The notes beneath the pieces were generated by a model. It saw nothing but the letters and a program-made list of their open reading frames with translations, searched no databases and was not told the origin of the DNA. From contig JAGALN010000124.1 in the NCBI GenBank assembly GCA_017625185.1, positions 1 through 8,712 on the forward strand: a stretch of 8,712 nt of DNA, written 5' to 3'. Both the position numbers and the translations under genes were made by a program. Below are positions 5,201 to 8,712 of this stretch, piece after piece (position 1 is the stretch's first letter; the number at the start of each line of letters is the position of its first letter). The DNA is from Clostridia bacterium (GTDB taxonomy: Bacteria > Bacillota > Clostridia > Monoglobales > Monoglobaceae).

Positions 5201-7556
5201 TAGAGCCGTCGCCTTCGATTTTAGCAGACAAAATCTCGTTGGCGTTTCCTTCGTCGTAGTGGAAGCCCTTGTAGGAATTCTTGGGAACTGCCACTGCGGT
5301 TGCACCCGTGGTACCCACCTTATCCTCAACCTCGTGGAGGTGATAGGTACTGCCGTCCAGATTTTGGAGATAATGCTCTACTGCATAGGGGGTGAAGTCC
5401 TCCGGTTCAAAGTGACCAACCAGAGTAACATCTCTTGCGGGCATGGTGAACTTGCCGTCCTGGTCAATCGCCACATCGGTGCCAAGGGGCATCCAGCCTA
5501 CAAACTGGTAGCCTGTCGGTGCAGTAACGGGATTTGCGACCGTTACGGTTTCGGTATAGTTCGCAGTATGGTTCAGATTGAGGGTGCTCAATTCAGGTGC
5601 ATTTGTAGGAACCGTACCGGTATATGCGTAGGTTACAGTAAAGGTTTGAGGGGCAAGGTTGCCGGTAAATTCAATATGTGCGTTGGGAACAGTGTAGCTT
5701 CCTGCGGAAACGGTAACTCCATCCGGAGCAGTCCAGCCCTCGAAGGTGTATCCGGTTCTTTCGATGACATCCTTTACCGTTTCTGTTGTACCGGGCAGAC
5801 GGTAGTTGGTTGCATATTCTGTCTTGTTTGTACCATTTATGGTGTATGAATAGGTAACCTTGGGGAGTGTCAGCGTGGGAGTGCCTACAACGGCACGGCT
5901 GACACCGGTGCTGTCAGCAAGGAATGCGTCGCCTGCATTGGTGGGAACATTTCCTTGATGAACGCTTGCACCTGCATCAATAATATGCTTTTGCGGGGTT
6001 ACATTCATGGTAAGGAGCAGAGCCTTTCCGTAGAAGGAACCGTCTCTTGCCTCTGCAGAGAGATAGTTAGCATCAAAGTCAAAGCCGGTAACCTTAACAA
6101 CCTTTTTGTCCGCACTCAAGGAGTAGGTGGCTGTGGTGGCAGCCGGAGTACCCCAGCCGGTTGCCGTCTTGGCAACTTCCTGTAAGGTAATGCTATTGGC
6201 ATCGTCTTTTAACGCAAAATAACTGGAAATTGCATCGGTTAAAACTGCATTTGCGCCCATTTCTACATGGGGTGCCCCAATATTCTGCATAATGCCGGTA
6301 AAGATGGACTCCAAGGCATGGTCGCCGTCCGGCGTCAAGTAATACCCCTTGGCAATATCCCCTGTGCCCGAATTGCTCATGGAAATCGCATTGGGGTAGT
6401 TGCTGGAAAGATAGTGCATGAACTGGTTGGTCTGGTTGGTTCCCAATACCGAAGCATCAGCGTTTTCTGCCATACTGATGGTGTAAACAGAAACATCACC
6501 GGTACTCTTTAAGGATGCCGCCGTATCCAGGGCATTATTTGCAACCGTAGAATCAAAGCCGTTCTGGTGGTTGGGTTCGCCGTCGGTAAAGGCAATGATT
6601 ACATCGGCACGGTCGTCTGATTCCTGAGAGCCCAGAAGTGCAGATGCCAGATTCATACCATAGTCAATCGCTGTTGCGCCACCGGCATCAAGACTGTCAA
6701 TGGCATCCTCAAGAACGGTAGCATTTGCAGAGGTTACCGGAAGCAACCCTTTGACAACCTGCGTGTAGTTGTATCCGCTGGAGTTTTTGTTATTACCCTC
6801 AGCTAGGGTAAGCGTCTGGGTAGATGCCGTTCCGGAATAGTAGCTGTCGTCGGCATACTTCACAATGGCAATCCGGTGCATCTTGGAAGCATCCGTAATG
6901 CCCGCATTTTTTGCCGCTGTTGTTTCGATAAACGCCTTCGCGCCTGCCTTCAAAACCTCCATCTTACTCTGGGTCGTGGTTTCGATGGTGGCAGAGTAGA
7001 ACTGCACGATAGGATAGGAAAGCGCCTGATTGGTGTAGCCGCTCTCCATCACCGGATAGTAATAGCTGCTGCCATCCGTATAAAAATCATAGTTGTTATC
7101 GTCTTCGCCGGCATAGGTCACCGGGATTTTGGTGCCGTTTTTGTCAATGTAATATGTAGTATCTGTTGAAGCAAAACCATATCTGGTATCGGACCACCAT
7201 AGAAAATCCCAGCTCTGGTCAGAGCCCTGCACCTCCGTATAGCCGGTAATGGTGGATTCCTCTACCTCATCATCCATACTTCCGGATACATCCAGAACCA
7301 GTACAATATCAGTAGGGGTGACAGTGCTATGAGCAGTAACCTCTCCGGTGGTGTAGGCGGTAATGGAAATGTCCACGGTGCCGTCTTCCTTGGGTGTTGC
7401 TGTCTTGGTTACAACAATGCCGTCTTCCTGATTGACGTTATGGCGAGTGGATGCCACTGTAATCGGGTCGGGTGCGGCAGAAACCGTCATGCCGGAGAGC
7501 ATGCCTGTCAGCATACACAGTGTCATTAGTAGTGCAAGAAATCGTTTTGTCTTCAT
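2256..7556 (-). CDS. Giant cell-surface protein: vWA domain, alternating repeats, InlB-like repeats, three SLH domains
   Basis: 1766 residues; start codon at 7554-7556 with AAAGGAGA at 7563-7570 upstream. Signal peptide about 1-28 (basic MKTKR, hydrophobic core, cut near VSAA). A vWA domain spans about 82-430: MIDAS D89-V-S91-G-S93, the T295 region (GGATAIDYG) and F-T-D325-G. An aromatic-rich insert (about 100-195, many Tyr/Trp) splits its first strand from its first helix. Residues 566-1371 hold six 'GY-F-GW...F-MP..V...G-F' modules; the last five are interleaved with four 'V-E-H-Y-L-Q...DGST-L..YYNRN' MucBP-like modules. Two classic InlB/Listeria-Bacteroides repeats (1373-1449, 1464-1530) flank a GGGGG linker. 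Three SLH domains (about 1549-1586, 1594-1646, 1653-1705) each keep a (T/D)-R-A-E motif, then a 60-residue tail. SLH domains bind secondary wall polymers; there is no LPXTG. Likely an adhesin or matrix-binding protein. Ligand unknown. Confidence 0.93.
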   Translation of the reverse strand: MKTKRFLALLMTLCMLTGMLSGMTVSAAPDPITVASTRHNVNQEDGIVVTKTATPKEDGTVDISITAYTTGEVTAHSTVTPTDIVLVLDVSGSMDDEVEESTITGYTEVQGSDQSWDFLWWSDTRYGFASTDTTYYIDKNGTKIPVTYAGEDDNNYDFYTDGSSYYYPVMESGYTNQALSYPIVQFYSATIETTTQSKMEVLKAGAKAFIETTAAKNAGITDASKMHRIAIVKYADDSYYSGTASTQTLTLAEGNNKNSSGYNYTQVVKGLLPVTSANATVLEDAIDSLDAGGATAIDYGMNLASALLGSQESDDRADVIIAFTDGEPNHQNGFDSTVANNALDTAASLKSTGDVSVYTISMAENADASVLGTNQTNQFMHYLSSNYPNAISMSNSGTGDIAKGYYLTPDGDHALESIFTGIMQNIGAPHVEMGANAVLTDAISSYFALKDDANSITLQEVAKTATGWGTPAATTATYSLSADKKVVKVTGFDFDANYLSAEARDGSFYGKALLLTMNVTPQKHIIDAGASVHQGNVPTNAGDAFLADSTGVSRAVVGTPTLTLPKVTYSYTINGTNKTEYATNYRLPGTTETVKDVIERTGYTFEGWTAPDGVTVSAGSYTVPNAHIEFTGNLAPQTFTVTYAYTGTVPTNAPELSTLNLNHTANYTETVTVANPVTAPTGYQFVGWMPLGTDVAIDQDGKFTMPARDVTLVGHFEPEDFTPYAVEHYLQNLDGSTYHLHEVEDKVGTTGATAVAVPKNSYKGFHYDEGNANEILSAKIEGDGSTVLRIYYNRNTYTVSYRIDGAVHPDGVTAPTGQTDVMFGQTVNIAENLDVQDYIFSGWVNDAVASDPNYVEVTAGGTFEMPAANVVISGFFSKQGDVPYTVEHYLQNPDGTTYSDGKGGTDPAKTETFTGETGTPIEAFPVTFTGFTYDEENPNEIRTGNIATGTVLKLYYKRNQHQVTYTYHGVVPENAPTLPGDQTEYYGATVTVAGAVTPPSGYNFHGWRISDSLEEVTSFPMPDHDVVLAGHFHPHDNVRYQIEHYYQDINGDYPEAPQEHEARFGTTDAVATVYAHRNPGFTLDESETVKNIKDETDDSYKAVLDPVADTLTAKIKGDGSTILKFYYNRQSYKVEYQFEGEVPAGVNKTAYVTTEMVPYGEEITLHVIPEAEYQGYSFSGWKTEDVELADGATGFTMPANHVLLKGSFAAELNTYKVRHLLETLDGSGESFDGKHYKLEETETITNKRTGALVEAIPKDYTGFHPSDKNVLTGNVAGDGSLVIDVYYNRNLWTVTYVYYDNEHLPAGAPALPAKMENVPYGKSLTVEDKLSHNGYSFDGWHTHSVHPVANAGKLEYTMPNHDVVFYGSFVQQYNVTYDLNGGTPATGADYEPKVVAPDTVITVEAAPTKSGYTFAGWKATDENFTAVNYTAGQSVTVNHDLHFVAQWKKNSGGTPGGGGGVTRYILTYESNGGTKYDKETYSPGKVVQLDKEPHKEGYVFDGWYADKELTQAVTEVKMTKNITVYAGWVENNGTAGNGHETPGALDGEHHFAYVVGYPDGTVRPNDHIDRAEVTAIFFRLLKEEIRSGNLTDQNPFADVTAEDWFNKAISTMTKLGIVKGRYENAFEPNDFITRAEFAAICARFDDSQYEIVDSFADVAGHWAENEIHEAAAHGWIKGYEDGNFHPDQLITRAEAMTMINRVLNRIPETENDLLADMIIWPDNADTNAWYYLAVQEATNSHNYEMKNHIYESWTGLTENTDWTIYQ
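3444..5861 (-). repeat. Diverged alternating protein repeats within the surface protein
   Basis: This codes for residues 566-1371. Type B modules (about 75-85 residues, ending F-x-MP-x-(H/R/A)-(D/N)-V) lie at about 566-637, 638-719, 796-880, 960-1034, 1131-1210 and 1291-1371. Type A modules (V-E-H-Y-(L/Y)-Q-(N/D) ... DGST ... YYNR) lie at about 722-794, 882-959, 1038-1129 and 1213-1289. The order is B-B-A-B-A-B-A-B-A-B. Copies differ widely in residue sequence, so the array is old rather than freshly amplified. Confidence 0.85.
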
Positions 7557-7623
7557 AGTTTTTCTCCTTTCAGTCTATATTGATTTGCATTATTTCCGTT
7601 TTGCGTTTGCAAAAAAATCGGCG

Positions 7624-7645
7624 TTGTTGTATTAGCATACAACAA
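7624..7645. promoter_or_regulatory. Inverted repeat before the surface-protein gene (candidate operator)
   Basis: TTGTTGTA (7624-7631) and TACAACAA (7638-7645) are perfect 8-bp arms around a 6-bp spacer TTAGCA. The repeat lies 68 bp upstream of the SLH protein start, beside the tetR-side terminator. It is a plausible regulator site, but its sequence differs from the palindrome at the tetR promoter. I could not identify a convincing -35/-10 pair for the SLH gene in 7557-7679. Confidence 0.4.
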
Positions 7646-7663
7646 AAAGGGGTACCCCTTTTT
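7644..7663. terminator. Terminator-like perfect palindrome after the TetR gene
   Basis: AAAAAGGGGTACCCCTTTTT is a perfect 20-bp palindrome, 17 bp past the TetR stop codon on the minus strand. The GC core is short (GGGG/CCCC) with T5 on both strands, so it should be a modest terminator, perhaps leaky toward the SLH gene. It could instead be a protein-binding site. Confidence 0.55.
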
Positions 7664-7679
7664 AAGCTATCTTGCAAGC

Positions 7680-8381
7680 TCAGGCGTCTTCGGCAGACTG
7701 CTTCAGGCGGTTGGCGAACTGTCCAAGCAACTCCTGACCAAGATTGCGGTAATCAAGCTCCAAAATCTTGCCAATCACCCGCTCCCGCTCCTCTTTGGGA
7801 ATCTTATAGAGAAGAAACAGGGAGTCCAACACCGAAGAAATCTTATCCTCCAGGGTATGGTCTGCATGACAGGGAGAGGTCAGGGCGGAAAACTCAATCC
7901 CGCTGGCAATGTTCTCCTTGATGCGAAAATCCCGCTCTGTCCAACCGGGGAGACGTTCGTGGAAGGTTCGGTAGTTTTTCCTGGAGGTCCAATCCTTAAT
8001 CAGCTCCAAGGTGCCGGGTAAGCTATATGCCGCATGGTACAAATCCCATGCCTTGGAATCGGCTTCGCAGATGGAAATTTGGGCAGTTACCTCGGTGGCA
8101 AACGCCAAGAGCTTATCCCCGGTTTCGTCCTCGGTGGTTGCCACCAGCTTGCTGTGAAAATCCATTAGCTCCTGAATCAGGAGATAAAGCATATCCTCCT
8201 TGGTATGAAAATGATATGCAATTGTCCCCTGCAATAGTCCGCAATCTGCACTTATCATCTTCAGGGTGGTGCTGGAGAAACCGTTTTGCAAAAAGAGCTT
8301 CGCCGCAGAACGAATAATCTTTTTCTCGGTGGCGTTCAGTGGGGAGATGAGCCTGCTGCGCTCAACAATACTATTTAGCAT
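7680..8381 (-). CDS. TetR-family transcriptional regulator
   Basis: 233 residues from the ATG at 8379-8381, chosen because AAGGAGG sits 6 nt before it. The in-frame ATG 10 codons upstream (8409-8411) has no such site and lies next to the operator. The N-terminal DNA-binding domain, about residues 17-65, has the TetR pattern: helix 1 A-T-E-K-K-I-I-R-S-A-A-K-L-F, then N-G-F-S-S-T-T-L-K-M-I-S-A-D-C-G-L-L-Q-G-T-I, then the hallmark A-Y-H-F-H-T-K-E-D-M-L. Residues 66-233 are helical, the ligand-binding and dimer part, whose ligand cannot be read from sequence. Length is normal for the family. It has its own strong promoter with a palindrome over the -10 box and start site, so it very likely represses itself. 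The SLH surface-protein gene follows on the same strand after 123 bp with hairpins between. Confidence 0.9.
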   Translation of the reverse strand: MLNSIVERSRLISPLNATEKKIIRSAAKLFLQNGFSSTTLKMISADCGLLQGTIAYHFHTKEDMLYLLIQELMDFHSKLVATTEDETGDKLLAFATEVTAQISICEADSKAWDLYHAAYSLPGTLELIKDWTSRKNYRTFHERLPGWTERDFRIKENIASGIEFSALTSPCHADHTLEDKISSVLDSLFLLYKIPKEERERVIGKILELDYRNLGQELLGQFANRLKQSAEDA

Positions 8382-8393
8382 GAAATCCCTCCT

Positions 8394-8413
8394 TAATGTT
8401 TGTTTAAACATTA
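8394..8413. promoter_or_regulatory. Second inverted repeat in the tetR leader
   Basis: TAATGTTT (8394-8401) and AAACATTA (8406-8413) are perfect arms around GTTT. The site lies between the tetR transcription start and its ribosome binding site and abuts the 18-bp operator at base 8413. A third half-site, AAACATTA, occurs at 8471-8478, upstream of the -35 box. Confidence 0.45.
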
Positions 8414-8430
8414 TTTGGTCATGACCAAAT
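8413..8430. promoter_or_regulatory. Likely TetR operator (18-bp perfect palindrome)
   Basis: ATTTGGTCATGACCAAAT is a perfect palindrome of two 9-bp half sites. It overlaps the last two bases of the -10 box and covers the expected start of transcription near 8422. Size, symmetry and position match known TetR-family self-operators. Binding by the adjacent regulator is inferred. Confidence 0.8.
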
Positions 8431-8457
8431 TATAACAGAACAGAAAAGGAAAGTCAA
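8429..8457 (-). promoter_or_regulatory. Promoter of the TetR gene
   Basis: On the minus strand: TTGACT (8457-8452), a 17-nt spacer and a perfect TATAAT (8434-8429). AT-rich DNA follows upstream (8458-8480), and an A6T6 tract at 8488-8499 may bend the DNA. Confidence 0.9.
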
Positions 8458-8520
8458 TCCTTTTTTACAAAAACATTACAATACGGTAAAAAATTTTTTC
8501 CGGCACCGAAAAAAGGAAAG

Positions 8521-8551
8521 AAAAAAAGCCGTTGGCATAAGCCACGGCTTT
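8521..8551 (-). terminator. Terminator of the tRNA gene
   Basis: Read on the minus strand, AAAGCCGT-GGC pairs with GCC-A-ACGGCTTT (one bulged A) around TTAT, followed by a run of seven T. It begins 4 bp after the tRNA CCA end and separates the tRNA from the tetR promoter. Confidence 0.9.
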
Positions 8552-8554
8552 CTC

Positions 8555-8630
8555 TGGAGCTGGAAATGGGACTTGAACCCACGACTTCCTCATTACGAGT
8601 GAGGTACTCTACCGACTGAGTTATTCCAGC
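8555..8630 (-). tRNA. tRNA-Thr (anticodon CGT)
   Basis: A 76-nt cloverleaf with the CCA end encoded. The acceptor stem is GCTGGAA / TTCCAGC with discriminator T. The D arm contains CTCAGTCGGTAGAG, the anticodon arm is CCTCA-CTCGTAA-TGAGG with anticodon CGT, which reads the Thr codon ACG, and the T arm contains GTGGGTTCAAGTCCCAT. All stems pair. It decodes ACG threonine codons. Confidence 0.97.
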
Positions 8631-8645
8631 GAAAGTATATGGGAC

Positions 8646-8674
8646 AGTATAGCACAATTCCGGCGGCTTGTCAA
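8646..8674 (-). promoter_or_regulatory. Promoter of the tRNA-Thr gene
   Basis: Minus strand TTGACA (8674-8669), 17-nt spacer, TATACT (8651-8646): near-consensus, as expected for a stable RNA gene. The start of transcription would be about 8 bases before the mature tRNA 5' end. The remaining bases 8675-8712 hold nothing I can identify. Confidence 0.9.
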
Positions 8675-8712
8675 GGCGGTTCGCTACAGAAAAGGGTGCT
8701 CCGGCAAAAGCC

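Noticed and set aside
4542..5849. Long plus-strand open frame of 435 codons opposite the surface-protein gene
   Set aside because: It is antisense to the repeat modules, has no ribosome binding site or family resemblance, and its openness follows from the codon pattern of the repeats on the other strand.
3444..5861. Repeat array read as a possible CRISPR or DNA-level satellite
   Set aside because: The periodicity is at protein level (about 160 residues per A+B pair) with strongly diverged DNA; there are no short identical repeats with unique spacers.
7680..8411. Longer TetR start at 8409-8411
   Set aside because: No ribosome binding site precedes it, it sits just after the operator, and the ATG at 8379-8381 has an AAGGAGG at proper spacing.
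8555..8630. tRNA-Thr as an integration site for a mobile element
   Set aside because: No second copy of the tRNA 3' end is seen in the window and no integrase is present, so there is no support for an att site here.

Overview
The window reads as a chromosomal segment from a low-to-mid GC Gram-positive gut-type Clostridia (Eubacteriales/Oscillospirales-like; inferred, not proven). Reasons: AGGAGG-type ribosome binding sites, sigma-70/sigma-A promoters, a very large secreted protein with a vWA domain, InlB-type repeats and C-terminal SLH domains, and proteins of families common in such genomes (DUF4330, DUF5662). No plasmid, phage or transposase gene is visible.

Layout. (1) Positions 2-1516, plus strand: the 3' end of an operon with two tandem DUF4330-like single-pass membrane proteins and a DUF5662-like protein. 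It closes with a strong two-way hairpin terminator. (2) Positions 1531-2143: a small AT-rich cassette. It holds a 56-residue ribbon-helix-helix (RHH) protein gene on the minus strand and a divergent 78-residue acidic orphan gene on the plus strand. They share a 126-bp intergenic region with a near-perfect 20-bp palindrome. The cassette is bounded by a 27/28-bp direct repeat that copies the last codons of the DUF5662 gene and half of its terminator. This is the most likely place for an undescribed mobile or accessory module. (3) Positions 2144-2255: a structured, gene-free stretch ending in a two-way terminator. (4) Positions 2256-7556, minus strand: one 1766-residue cell-surface protein (signal peptide, vWA, alternating repeat modules, InlB-like repeats, three SLH domains). 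(5) Positions 7557-7679: a palindrome-rich intergenic region. (6) Positions 7680-8381, minus strand: a TetR-type regulator with a near-consensus promoter whose -10 box overlaps an 18-bp perfect palindrome, a textbook layout for autorepression. (7) Positions 8521-8674: a tRNA-Thr(CGT) gene with its own promoter and terminator.

How the parts may work together: the SLH protein would be exported and held non-covalently on the cell wall, probably as an adhesin or matrix-binding protein. The TetR regulator lies directly upstream on the same strand, 123 bp away, but no copy of its likely operator is seen before the SLH gene. Control of the surface protein by this regulator is therefore only a hypothesis. 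The RHH/78-aa pair looks self-contained and self-regulated.
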